A stretch of 64,000 nucleotides of DNA from SZUA-430 sp964638635. Its GTDB lineage: Bacteria > Pseudomonadota > Alphaproteobacteria > Micropepsales > Micropepsaceae. Position numbers and translations under genes: made by a program. Location of the stretch: positions 55,486 through 119,485 of the forward strand of contig CAZXAQ010000002.1 of NCBI GenBank assembly GCA_964638635.1. The letters run 5' to 3'. The notes below the pieces were generated by a model, which searched no databases, was not told where the DNA came from, and saw nothing but the letters and a program-made list of their open reading frames with translations. How positions within the stretch are numbered: the stretch's first letter is position 1; each line of letters begins with the position of its first letter. This document shows positions 53,152 to 61,673 of this stretch, one piece after another.

Positions 53152-53877
53152 TTAGGTCGCAATCACGGTGCTGAGGCCCTTGCCTTGCAGCACGCGGACG
53201 AAGTTCATTTTCTCGTGGATGTTGAAGACGACGATCGGGATGCCGCTTTCGCGCGCAAGCGAGACGGCGGACGCGTCCATCACCTTCAGATCGCGCGAGA
53301 GCACATCCATGTAAGAAAGCTTGTTGTAGCGTTCGGCCGTTGGGTTCTTCTTCGGATCCGCCGAGTAGACACCGTCGACCTGCGTGCCTTTCATGAGCGC
53401 GTTCACGCCCATTTCGGCGGCGCGTAAGGCAGCAGCCGTATCGGTCGTGAAGAACGGGTTGCCTGTGCCGGCGGCGAAGATCACCACCCTGCCCTTCTCC
53501 AGATGACGCATGGCTCGCCTACGGATGTATGGCTCGCAGACCGTAGTCATCGGGATGGCGGAGAGCACGCGGGTGTCGACGCCGATGCGCTCAAGCGCAT
53601 TCTGCATCGCGAGCGCGTTCATCACGGTCGCGAGCATGCCCATGTAGTCGGCGCTCGCGCGTTCCATGCCCGAGGCGGCGGCTTGCAGGCCGCGGAAGAT
53701 GTTGCCGCCGCCGATCACCGCGCACACTTCCGTGCCGATGGCCTTCGCTTCCTTGATCTCGCCGGCGACGCGGTCGACGGTTGCGAGATCGAGCCCGTAG
53801 GCCCCCGACCCCATCAACGCCTCGCCGGAGATCTTCAGAAGAACCCGGCGGTAGATCGGCGGTGATGACATGGTCAC
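53152..53877 (-). CDS. pyrH: UMP kinase
   Basis: 241 residues, amino-acid-kinase fold. Seen: the N-terminal RRVLLKISGEALMG, VIGGGNIFRG, the UMP site and ATP site (FAAGTGNPFFTTDTAAALRA). It phosphorylates UMP to UDP in pyrimidine synthesis. Located between tsf and frr, 14 bp after tsf; the second Met (MSS) is an alternative start. Confidence 0.97.
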   Translation of the reverse strand: MTMSSPPIYRRVLLKISGEALMGSGAYGLDLATVDRVAGEIKEAKAIGTEVCAVIGGGNIFRGLQAAASGMERASADYMGMLATVMNALAMQNALERIGVDTRVLSAIPMTTVCEPYIRRRAMRHLEKGRVVIFAAGTGNPFFTTDTAAALRAAEMGVNALMKGTQVDGVYSADPKKNPTAERYNKLSYMDVLSRDLKVMDASAVSLARESGIPIVVFNIHEKMNFVRVLQGKGLSTVIAT

Positions 53878-53891
53878 GGTTCCTATAGGAT

Positions 53892-54821
53892 TTAGCCCTT
53901 CGCTGCGGCGGCGACTTCGGCTGCGAAGTCACTTTCCACTTTCTGGATGCCTTCGCCAAGAGCGTAGCGCACAAAGCCCTCAAGCGAGACCGGGGCGCCG
54001 ACGTCTTTTTCCGCGTCTTTTACGACGGTTGCCACGGTTCTATCCGGATCCAGGATGAAGGGCTGCATCGGCAGCACGACTTCCTCGTAGAACTTGCGCA
54101 TACGGCCTTCGACCATCTTTGCGATGATGTTCTCGGGTTTCCCCGATTGGCGTGCTTGATCCGCAAAGATCGACTTCTCGCGTTCAACGACGGCCGCGTC
54201 GAGTTGTTCCGGCTTCATGGCGAGCGGCGGGAACGGCGTGCCCGCGACATGCATCGCAAGCTGCCGGCCGAGGGCCGCGAGTTTCGTCTGATCGCCAGAC
54301 GACTTTAGCGCGACGAGCACGCCGATCTTGCCGAGGCCTGGGGCCACTTGATTGTGCACGTAGCTCGCGACCACGCCCGGCGAGGCACTCAGGGCGCCCG
54401 TGCGGCGAAGGTCCATCTTCTCGCCGATCTTGCCGGAGAGAGCGGTGACCTGGCCGGTGACGGTGTTGCCGCCGCCGAACGCCATGGTGCCCAGCTTCGC
54501 GACGTCACCGCCGGCGCCGAGTGCCAGTTCGGCGATCTTGCCGACCATCGCCTGGAACTCTTCGTTGCGCGCGACGAAGTCGGTCTGCGAGTTCACTTCG
54601 ACCACCGCGCCGACGCCACCTTTCGCGGCGACCGCAACGAGGCCTTCGGCGGCAACGTTACCGGCTTTCTTGGCGGCCTTCGAAAGACCCTTCTTGCGCA
54701 GCCAATCGACCGCCGCTTCCATGTCGCCCTTCGTTTCGTTGAGGGCTGCTTTGCAATCCATCATGCCGGCGCCGGTTTTCTCGCGCAGGTCTTTGACCAT
54801 CGTGGCTGTAATTTCAGCCAT
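53892..54821 (-). CDS. tsf: Elongation factor Ts
   Basis: 309 residues. The N-terminal UBA-like domain (TATMVKDLREKTGAGMMDCK) and the TDFVARN motif contacting EF-Tu are present, followed by the core domain. It recycles EF-Tu-GDP. Located after rpsB with a strong intercistronic hairpin between them. Confidence 0.97.
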   Translation of the reverse strand: MAEITATMVKDLREKTGAGMMDCKAALNETKGDMEAAVDWLRKKGLSKAAKKAGNVAAEGLVAVAAKGGVGAVVEVNSQTDFVARNEEFQAMVGKIAELALGAGGDVAKLGTMAFGGGNTVTGQVTALSGKIGEKMDLRRTGALSASPGVVASYVHNQVAPGLGKIGVLVALKSSGDQTKLAALGRQLAMHVAGTPFPPLAMKPEQLDAAVVEREKSIFADQARQSGKPENIIAKMVEGRMRKFYEEVVLPMQPFILDPDRTVATVVKDAEKDVGAPVSLEGFVRYALGEGIQKVESDFAAEVAAAAKG

Positions 54822-54849
54822 GGGAGGCTCCTAATCGTTCGAGTGGGTG

Positions 54850-54871
54850 GCGCGCGGCTTCTGCCGCGCGC
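54850..54871 (-). promoter_or_regulatory. Hairpin in the rpsB-tsf intercistronic gap
   Basis: Perfect 9-bp stem (GCGCGCGGC / GCCGCGCGC) with a TTCT loop, immediately before the tsf start region on the leftward transcript. No T-run follows in that direction. In E. coli the same gap holds a partial terminator that sets the S2 to EF-Ts ratio; a similar attenuating or processing role is plausible here but only inferred. Confidence 0.55.
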
Positions 54872-54882
54872 TCATTGTTTCG

Positions 54883-55635
54883 TTAGTTCGGCAGATCTTG
54901 CGCCGGGACTTCCGCCGAGGCGCCGATATCGACGCCGGCCGTGCCTTGCGCCGCCGAGATGCCGTCGATGACCGCACGGGCGACGAGATCGCAGTAGAGC
55001 GCAATCGCGCGCGAGGCGTCGTCGTTGCCCGGAATCGGGAAGGCGATGCCTTCCGGGTTCGAGTTCGAATCGACGACGGCCACGACCGGAATGCCGAGCT
55101 TGTTCGCTTCTTGGATGGCGATCGCTTCCTTGTTCGTGTCGATCACGAACAGGAGATCGGGCACGCCGCCCATGTCCTTGATGCCGCCGAGCGCGCGCTC
55201 AAGCTTTTCCTTGTCGCGCGCGAGGTCGAGCGCTTCTTTCTTGGTGAGGCCCTGGGCACCCGAATTCAGTGTCTCTTCGATCGAGCGCAGGCGCTTGATC
55301 GAGTTCGAGATCGTCTGCCAGTTCGTCAGCGTGCCGCCCAGCCAGCGGTGATTCACGTAGTACTGGGCGCAGCGCTTGGCCGCATCCGAGATCGGCTCGG
55401 ACGCCTGGCGCTTCGTGCCGACGAAGAGCACGCGGCCGCCTTGGGCCACGACATCTCGGACCGTCTTCAGCGCCTGGTGCAACAGCGGCACCGTCTGCGT
55501 CAGGTCGATGATGTGGATCTTGTTGCGCGAGCCATAGAGGTACTGCTGCATACGCGGGTTCCAGCGATGCGTCTGGTGCCCGAAATGCACGCCAGCTTCC
55601 AACAGCTGACGCATGTTGTAGTCAGGTAAAGCCAT
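54883..55635 (-). CDS. rpsB: 30S ribosomal protein S2
   Basis: 250 residues. The S2 signature (LLEAGVHFGHQTHRWNPRM), GTKRQAS, and LGGTLTNW are present, with an acidic C-terminal tail (DIGASAEVPAQDLPN). Start ATG 55635 is preceded by AGGAG about 10 nt upstream; the longer frame (55731) has no S2 sequence. First gene of the leftward supercluster, with a good promoter and a palindromic leader ahead of it. Confidence 0.97.
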   Translation of the reverse strand: MALPDYNMRQLLEAGVHFGHQTHRWNPRMQQYLYGSRNKIHIIDLTQTVPLLHQALKTVRDVVAQGGRVLFVGTKRQASEPISDAAKRCAQYYVNHRWLGGTLTNWQTISNSIKRLRSIEETLNSGAQGLTKKEALDLARDKEKLERALGGIKDMGGVPDLLFVIDTNKEAIAIQEANKLGIPVVAVVDSNSNPEGIAFPIPGNDDASRAIALYCDLVARAVIDGISAAQGTAGVDIGASAEVPAQDLPN

Positions 55636-55709
55636 CTGGCTTTGTCTCCTTAACCGGTTGAACCTCCGCGGGCCATCACTGAGCTTTTGGCTCAGCACCG
55701 GAGGGCGGC

Positions 55710-55723
55710 CCGCCATATGGCGG
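55710..55723. promoter_or_regulatory. Perfect palindrome in the rpsB leader
   Basis: CCGCCATATGGCGG, a 14-bp perfect palindrome, lies between the predicted rpsB promoter and the rpsB start, about 75 nt upstream of it. Within the roughly 117-nt leader it would form a hairpin in RNA. S2 leaders in other bacteria hold autoregulatory structures; whether this one does is unknown. Confidence 0.4.
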
Positions 55724-55758
55724 CCGGGCAACCCAAGCCCGCGTGTGGAATGGCCGCG

Positions 55759-55787
55759 GTTTTAGGGGGTTGCGCCTTGGGGTGCAA
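55759..55787 (-). promoter_or_regulatory. Predicted rpsB promoter (-35 TTGCAC, -10 TAAAAC)
   Basis: On the minus strand TTGCAC (plus 55782-55787) and TAAAAC (plus 55759-55764) are separated by exactly 17 bp. Transcription would start near 55752 and give a leader of about 117 nt before rpsB. The position is right for the head of the rpsB-to-lpxB supercluster. Predicted by eye only. Confidence 0.6.
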
Positions 55788-55838
55788 GGGCGGCAGCTTG
55801 GGGTCAAACGCGACAAATCAGCCGAAAATCGGGGGTTT

Positions 55839-57002
55839 ATGACTGCCATTCGTCCGAACATCCTGGGCCTTGAGCGCAACGGCATCGGCGAGGTGTCGTT
55901 TTTGGGCCTCGGCCGCAAGGACATCATCCCGCTGTGGTTCGGCGAGGGCGATGTCGTCACCCCACCCTTCATCCGCGATGCGGCCAAGCGGGCGCTGGAT
56001 GAGGGGAAGACGTTCTACACGTTTACGCGCGGGATTACGGAGTTGCGCGAGGCCATCGCGAACTGGGCGTCGCGTCAGTCGGGCCGCGAAATCGACGTCG
56101 GGCGCGTGACGGTGCCGGGGGCTGCGATGATGGGGGTGCAGATCGCGCTCCAATGCGTGTGCGAGCCGGGCGACAACGTCGTCATTATCTCGCCGATGTG
56201 GCCGAACATTTTTCAAGCGGTGATCGGCACCGGCGCCGTGCCGCGCTTCGTGCGTCTCGATGGCGGCGCGAACGGGGAGCCGTGGTCGCTTGATCTGCAG
56301 CGTCTGTTCGACAGCGCTGATGCGCGCACGAAGGCGATCTTCTTCGCGTCGCCTTCCAATCCCACCGGTTGGATCATGAGCGAACGCGAGCAACGCGCCA
56401 TTTTGGAGTTCGCCAGGAAGCGCGGGATCGCGATCATCTCCGACGAGGTCTACACGCCCATCGTCTACGACACGCCCGCGCCCTCTTTCGGTGCGATCGC
56501 GGATCCTGAGGACGACGTTTTCATCGTCAACAGCTTCTCGAAAGCTTGGGCGATGACCGGGTGGCGTATCGGCTGGGTGATCCACCCGCGCCGGCTCGCC
56601 ACACAGATGGCGGAGCTCTCGGCCTACAACAACACGGGCGCCACCGTGTTCGCGCAGTACGGCGCGCTGGAAGCGATCACCAAGGGCGACGACTTCATCA
56701 AGTGGCAGGTCGAACGCTGCCGCACGGGGCTTGGCATCGTCGAAAAGGCGATCGCCCGCAACAACCGCATGAGCTGGTCGAAGCCCGCCGGCGCGTTCTA
56801 TGCGTTCGTTGCGATCGACGGCATGACCGACAGCATCGCGTTCGCCAAGCGGCTGTTGGAGGAGGCGAAAGTCGGCGTCGCCCCCGGCATCGCGTTCGGA
56901 CCGAAGAGCGACAAACAGAACGACCGCTTCATCCGGCTTTGCTTCTTCCAAGATCCGACCCGGCTCGGCGAGGCGATGGAACGTATCGCGAGGGCAATTT
57001 GA
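55839..57002 (+). CDS. PLP-dependent aminotransferase (class I/II)
   Basis: 387 residues of fold-type I aminotransferase. The PLP Lys is in NSFSKAWAMTGWRIGW; the phosphate-binding and substrate residues (GAAMMGVQ, ASPSNPTGW, ISDEVYTPIVY) are in place. It would transfer an amino group from an amino acid to 2-oxoglutarate or another oxo acid; the substrate is not predictable. ATG 55839 matches the family start, whereas the open frame from 55743 runs through the divergent rpsB promoter. Downstream, 2 bp away, is a small membrane protein gene. Confidence 0.9.
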   Translation: MTAIRPNILGLERNGIGEVSFLGLGRKDIIPLWFGEGDVVTPPFIRDAAKRALDEGKTFYTFTRGITELREAIANWASRQSGREIDVGRVTVPGAAMMGVQIALQCVCEPGDNVVIISPMWPNIFQAVIGTGAVPRFVRLDGGANGEPWSLDLQRLFDSADARTKAIFFASPSNPTGWIMSEREQRAILEFARKRGIAIISDEVYTPIVYDTPAPSFGAIADPEDDVFIVNSFSKAWAMTGWRIGWVIHPRRLATQMAELSAYNNTGATVFAQYGALEAITKGDDFIKWQVERCRTGLGIVEKAIARNNRMSWSKPAGAFYAFVAIDGMTDSIAFAKRLLEEAKVGVAPGIAFGPKSDKQNDRFIRLCFFQDPTRLGEAMERIARAI

Positions 57003-57004
57003 CC

Positions 57005-57556
57005 ATGGCAAGCAACGGTTCCTGGACGACGGTGCCGCTCGAAATCGCCAAGCGTCATGCGCTCTACGGTGTGGCGGGCTGGCTTTATCTCGTGGCGATC
57101 GGGTGCATCGTCACGCCATTGCGGTCGATCGTGTCGTTGGGTCCGATCTATGCCGGAATCGACTATGCGTCGCTGCATCCCACTTTGAGCACCTTCATCA
57201 TCGTCGAGATCGCGCTCAGTGCCGCGATCATTCTGTGGTCGGTCGCGAACATCTTCATGCTCTTCGGCAAGTACGCGTTGTTCCCGCGGAGTTACGCCGG
57301 AATGATCGGCTTTTCGGCCGTTCTCGTGACGGGCGATGCGGTCGCGACGAAATTCGTCATGGACGCGATCGGGCAACCGTCGACCTGGGAGTCGATTTTC
57401 GACCAGGAGACCATTCGCGAAGTCGGGCGCTCGATCATCGCGGCGCTCGTGTGGATCCCGTATGTCTTCATTTCGCGACGCGTCAACGTCACGTTCTTGA
57501 ACCGCGTGCGCGGCGACGATCCGCTGCTGCGCGAGAACGCGGCGGCGGTGTTCTAG
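57005..57556 (+). CDS. Hypothetical four-helix membrane protein
   Basis: 183 residues, with about four transmembrane helices (near residues 20-45, 60-85, 95-115 and 143-160) and a basic loop at FISRRVNVTFLNR, which may be cytoplasmic. I do not recognise a catalytic motif; it resembles small DUF2569-type membrane proteins in pattern only. It starts 2 bp after the aminotransferase and is probably co-transcribed with it. Its stop overlaps the dnaE stop within a CTAG (57553-57556). Confidence 0.75.
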   Translation: MASNGSWTTVPLEIAKRHALYGVAGWLYLVAIGCIVTPLRSIVSLGPIYAGIDYASLHPTLSTFIIVEIALSAAIILWSVANIFMLFGKYALFPRSYAGMIGFSAVLVTGDAVATKFVMDAIGQPSTWESIFDQETIREVGRSIIAALVWIPYVFISRRVNVTFLNRVRGDDPLLRENAAAVF

Positions 57557-60500
57557 ACCTCCTCCACCTCGCGCACGCCGTTGACGACGCGCAATGCGCC
57601 TTTCAGCGCTGGGGTTACGGCGTAGCGGCCGGGAAGTTCCAGTTCCACTTCGCGTTCGCCTTTCTCGACCGGGAAGATGAGCGAGACGAGGCCTTTGCCT
57701 TGTTGGTTCTTCAAGCGTTCGGAGATGCTGGCGAGCGGCTTAGGGTCGTCGATGAAGATGCGCAGGCCGGCGCCGGTTTGGGCAGCGGCTTCGTTGAGGC
57801 TTTGGACGCGCAGGATTTGCAGTTTGAGATCGTCGCCGTCCCAACGGGTCGCAACGTCAAGGATGACGCTCTTGCCTGGTTCGAGATGCTGGCCGCCTTG
57901 CGCCAGGGTCTCGGCGAAGACGACCGCTTCGAACATGCCCGACGCGTCGGAAAAGCCTATGTGGGCCATGCGTTTGTCGTCGCGGGTGCGGCGCTCTTGG
58001 CGGCGGATGACGCTGCCGGCCAGCGTGACCGCGCGGTCTTCGTGGCGCTTGTCGGCGGCGAGTTCCGCATAAGGCACGACGCGCAGGCGGGCCAGCGTCT
58101 GCGCGAACTCGTCGAGCGGATGGGCTGACATGTAGAAGCCGATGGCGCCGAACTCGCGCGAGAGGCGCTCGGGCATCGTCCACTGGTTCACTTGGGGCAG
58201 CGCGCGGTCGCGCGTGGTTTCCACTTCGCCGAATAGGTTCACTTGGCTGCTCTCGCGTTCACGGCTGGTGATCGAGGCTTCGCCCAGCATCATGTCGATC
58301 GCGCCATGCACTTGCGCGCGGTTCGAGTTCAGACTGTCGAACGCGCCTGCGGCGACCAGGTTTTCCAGTATGCGTTTGTTGACGAATTTCGCGTCCACGC
58401 GGCGGGCGAAATCGAACAGGCTCGTGAACTTGCCGCCGGCGTTCCGCACCTCGATCACGTGATCCATGGCGGCGCGACCGACGTTGCGGACCGCGGCGAG
58501 CGCATAATGCACCACGTCGCTGCCGTCGGCGCGTTTGCTGGCCGTGAAGAGCGCGCCGGAGGCGTTGATGTCGGGCGGGGCCACGGTGATGCCCATGCGC
58601 TCCGCCTCTTGGCGGAAGATCGAGAGGCGTTCGGGCGAGCCGATATCGAGCGTCATCGAGGCGCAGAAGAATTCGACCGGGTAGTTGGCCTTGAGCCACG
58701 CGGTTTGGTAGGCGACCTGCGCGTAGGCGGCGGCGTGGGCCTTGTTGAAACCGTAGCCCGCGAACTTTTCCGCTTGGACGAAGATCTGTTCGGCGATGTC
58801 GGCGGGGATGTTCTTCTGCTTGGCGGCACCCTCGATGAACTTCACGCGGTGCTTCGCCATCTCCTCCTTGATCTTCTTGCCCATCGCGCGGCGCAGTTCG
58901 TCCGCCTGGCCCAGCGAATAGCCGGCAAGCTCACGGGCGATCAGCATCACGTCTTCCTGGTACGTCATCACGCCGTGCGTGTCCGACAGGATCGGCTCCA
59001 GCGCCGGGTGCAGGTAGAACGGCTTCTCGCGGCCGTGTTTGACGGAGATGTAGACCGGGATTTGGTCCATCGGGCCCGGGCGGTAGAGCGCCACGAGCGC
59101 GATCAGGTCTTCGACGCGGTCGGGCTTCATCTTGCGCAAGAGGTCGCGCATGCCGGTCGATTCCAGCTGGAAGATGCCAGTCGAGGCGCCTTTGCCGAGG
59201 GCTTCGAACGCCTTCTTGTCGTCGAAGGCGACCTCTTCGGCCTTCACCCGGACGTTGTGGCGGGCCGCGATCATCTTTTCGGTTTCGGCGATGACCGTCA
59301 GGGTTTTCAGGCCCAAGAAGTCGAATTTGACGAGCCCCGCCTTCTCATCCTGTTCGTAGTCGAGCTGGGTCACCGGCATGTCGGAGCTCGGATCGCGGTA
59401 GAGCGGCACGAGTTCGTCGAGCGGGCGGTCGCCGATGACGACACCCGCGGCGTGGGTCGAGGCGTGGCGGTAGAGGCCCTCGAGTTGCCCCGCGATTTGG
59501 AACAGGCGGGCGACAGAGTCCTCTTCGTTCTCCATCTGCTGCAAGCGCGGTTCGAGTTCGATCGCTTGGCGTAGCGTGACCGACTGACCGGGCTGGACCT
59601 TGATCATCTTGGCGATGCGGTCGACCTGGCCTTGCGGCAGTTGGATGACGCGGCCGACGTCGCGGATTGCGGCGCGGGCCTGCAACGTTCCCAGCGTGAT
59701 GATCTGCGCCACGCGGTCGTGGCCGTATTTGTCCTGCACATAGCGGATGACTTCGCCGCGCCGGTCTTGACAAAAGTCGATGTCGAAGTCCGGCATCGAC
59801 ACGCGTTCGGGGTTTAGGAAGCGCTCGAACACCAGGCCGAAGCGCAGCGGGTCGAGCGCGGTGATCTGCAACGCCCAAGCGACGACGGAGCCCGCGCCAG
59901 AGCCGCGGACGCCGACCGGGATGCCTTGCGCGCGCGTCCATTTCATGAAGTCGGACACGATCAGGAAGTAGCCTGGGAACTTCATCCGGATGATGACGTC
60001 GAGTTCGAACTTCAGGCGATCCCAATAGGCTTGCTCAGGCGCGAAGAGGCCGCTGGCCGCGAGGCGGGCCTTGAGGCCCGTTTCGGCCTGCACGCGCAGC
60101 TCTTCCTCCGGCGAGAGACCGGAGGTCGGCACGAACTCGGGCAGAATGGGGCTGCGCTTCTTCGGGATGAAGGCGCAACGTTTGGCGATCTCGATCGTGT
60201 TCGCGATCGCGTCCGGCGCGTCGGCGAACAGCGCCGCCATCTCGTCTGGAGACTTGAAATAATGCTCCCGGCTCTCTTTGCGGCGGTCGTCTTGGCTGAC
60301 GTAGGAACTGCTCGCGATGCACAGAAGCGCGTCGTGGGCTTCGAACATGTCCTTCTTGGCGAAGAACGGTTCGTTCGTCGCGACGAGCGGCAGGTTGAGC
60401 GCGTAGGCGAATTGCACCAGATGCGGTTCGGCGACGGCTTCGGCGGCGATGCCGTGGCGCTGAAGCTCGACGTAGAGGCGGCCGTCGAAGATTTTCGCGA

Positions 60501-61005
60501 GGCGTTCGAGCCAGGCCTTCGCGGCGTCGAGCTGCCCGTCGACGATCAGTTTGTTGATGAGGCCCTTGGGCCCGCCCGTTAAGAGGATCAGGCCTTCGTT
60601 GTACTGCTCCAGCATCGCCCAGGTGATGTGGGGCGGCTCGCCCGCACCCACGTCGAGGTGGGCTTTGCTCGCGAGCTTCATCAGGTTCGCGTAGCCTTTC
60701 TCGGACTGGACCAGAACCGCGATGACGCCGTCGTGGCCGGTGCGGGTTTGGGTGCCGTTGCGTTTCGTGCCGTCGCCGTCGACGTGGAGCGCAAGCTGGC
60801 AACCGACAATCGGCTGGACGCCGACCTTGGTCAGCGCTTCCATGATGTCGTACAGGCCGAAGAGGTTGTTCGTGTCCGTCACGGCGACCGCCGGCATGCG
60901 GTGCTTCTCGCAGAGCTTCGCGAGGTCAGTCGGCTGAATCGCGCCCTCGAGCAGCGAGAACGCGGAATGCACGCGCAAATGGACGAAGTCTGCGTGACCG
61001 GACAT
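57553..61005 (-). CDS. dnaE: DNA polymerase III alpha subunit
   Basis: 1150 residues. PHP domain at the N-terminus (FVHLRVHSAFSLLEGAI), palm with PDFDIDFCQDRR and SGAGSVVAW, fingers, a tandem helix-hairpin-helix, and an OB-fold/tau-binding C-terminus. It is the replicative polymerase catalytic subunit. ATG 61005 starts at the PHP domain; the open frame upstream (61095) has no conserved sequence. A 145-bp repeat element lies just upstream, in the 259-bp gap to the DUF2784 gene. Confidence 0.97.
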   Translation of the reverse strand: MSGHADFVHLRVHSAFSLLEGAIQPTDLAKLCEKHRMPAVAVTDTNNLFGLYDIMEALTKVGVQPIVGCQLALHVDGDGTKRNGTQTRTGHDGVIAVLVQSEKGYANLMKLASKAHLDVGAGEPPHITWAMLEQYNEGLILLTGGPKGLINKLIVDGQLDAAKAWLERLAKIFDGRLYVELQRHGIAAEAVAEPHLVQFAYALNLPLVATNEPFFAKKDMFEAHDALLCIASSSYVSQDDRRKESREHYFKSPDEMAALFADAPDAIANTIEIAKRCAFIPKKRSPILPEFVPTSGLSPEEELRVQAETGLKARLAASGLFAPEQAYWDRLKFELDVIIRMKFPGYFLIVSDFMKWTRAQGIPVGVRGSGAGSVVAWALQITALDPLRFGLVFERFLNPERVSMPDFDIDFCQDRRGEVIRYVQDKYGHDRVAQIITLGTLQARAAIRDVGRVIQLPQGQVDRIAKMIKVQPGQSVTLRQAIELEPRLQQMENEEDSVARLFQIAGQLEGLYRHASTHAAGVVIGDRPLDELVPLYRDPSSDMPVTQLDYEQDEKAGLVKFDFLGLKTLTVIAETEKMIAARHNVRVKAEEVAFDDKKAFEALGKGASTGIFQLESTGMRDLLRKMKPDRVEDLIALVALYRPGPMDQIPVYISVKHGREKPFYLHPALEPILSDTHGVMTYQEDVMLIARELAGYSLGQADELRRAMGKKIKEEMAKHRVKFIEGAAKQKNIPADIAEQIFVQAEKFAGYGFNKAHAAAYAQVAYQTAWLKANYPVEFFCASMTLDIGSPERLSIFRQEAERMGITVAPPDINASGALFTASKRADGSDVVHYALAAVRNVGRAAMDHVIEVRNAGGKFTSLFDFARRVDAKFVNKRILENLVAAGAFDSLNSNRAQVHGAIDMMLGEASITSRERESSQVNLFGEVETTRDRALPQVNQWTMPERLSREFGAIGFYMSAHPLDEFAQTLARLRVVPYAELAADKRHEDRAVTLAGSVIRRQERRTRDDKRMAHIGFSDASGMFEAVVFAETLAQGGQHLEPGKSVILDVATRWDGDDLKLQILRVQSLNEAAAQTGAGLRIFIDDPKPLASISERLKNQQGKGLVSLIFPVEKGEREVELELPGRYAVTPALKGALRVVNGVREVEEV

Positions 61006-61110
61006 GGGGCCTCTATCGGTACTGGAGGGGGATGTAAGGCCTGGCGCATCCTGCTTCGCAACCGTTCCACGGGCTGGAGTTGGGGAAACCAGCACCCAAC
61101 CTGCCCTATT

Positions 61111-61255
61111 CTGTCATCCCGGCCGAACGGAGCGGAGCGAAGTGAGCGCCGGGACCCAGGGGAGACGGTCTCAGCGTGTCTCTCCTAGGTCCCGGATAGC
61201 AAGGCTCGCAAACCGTTGCTTCGCAACGGGCTCGCCTAAGCTTCCGGGATGACAG
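61111..61255. repeat. 145-bp palindromic intergenic repeat element
   Basis: The ends are a perfect 12-bp inverted repeat: CTGTCATCCCGG at 61111-61122 and CCGGGATGACAG at 61244-61255. Inside are an 18-bp near-perfect stem (61149-61166 pairing with 61178-61195, two mismatches) and a 7-bp stem (CCGTTGC-TTC-GCAACGG, 61213-61229). Such TGTCATCCCGG-bounded elements are a known type of non-coding intergenic repeat in alphaproteobacterial genomes. No ORF is inside. Only one copy is visible in the window. Confidence 0.75.
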
Positions 61256-61264
61256 CTATTTTTT

Positions 61265-61669
61265 TCATGAGGTTTGATTGCTCAGATGCACCCACGACAG
61301 CGCCCACAGGAGCGCCATCAGGCCGTAGGTGATGCGGTCCATCTGCGCTTGCGTCGGGTTTAGCTTTAGGTAGCGCTCGACGATTGTGCGGATGAAGCTG
61401 CCTTCTTCCGCGTTGTCGGGATTGCGCCAGCGCCCGGTCGTCAGCCAGCTTTCGATGTTGTTGAGCGGACAGACGCCTTTGTTTGCGAGCCATACGACGA
61501 CGAGGGTTGGGATGAAGATCAAATGGGCGATGAGCCAGGGTTTGCTCGGCACGAGCCAGCCCAGCAGCGCGTAGAACACGAGCGCCATGTGTAGGCCGTG
61601 GCAGATGACGCGAAGCGCTTGAGCGGCGCCGCCCGTTAGGAGCGGCTTTGGGTCTTGCCGCGCGTCCAT
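61265..61669 (-). CDS. DUF2784-type membrane protein
   Basis: 134 residues with about three to four hydrophobic helices. The CPLNNIE motif (ANKGVCPLNNIESWL) with its Cys and the preceding Trp/Leu-rich helix are typical of the DUF2784 family. Function not known. It lies 4 bp from lolD on the same strand, so it is probably the last gene of the lolC-lolD operon. No signal peptide. Confidence 0.7.
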   Translation of the reverse strand: MDARQDPKPLLTGGAAQALRVICHGLHMALVFYALLGWLVPSKPWLIAHLIFIPTLVVVWLANKGVCPLNNIESWLTTGRWRNPDNAEEGSFIRTIVERYLKLNPTQAQMDRITYGLMALLWALSWVHLSNQTS

Positions 61670-61673
61670 GGCT

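Noticed and set aside
58243..59574. A 443-residue plus-strand frame inside dnaE
   Set aside because: dnaE is complete and conserved on the other strand; this is a shadow frame.
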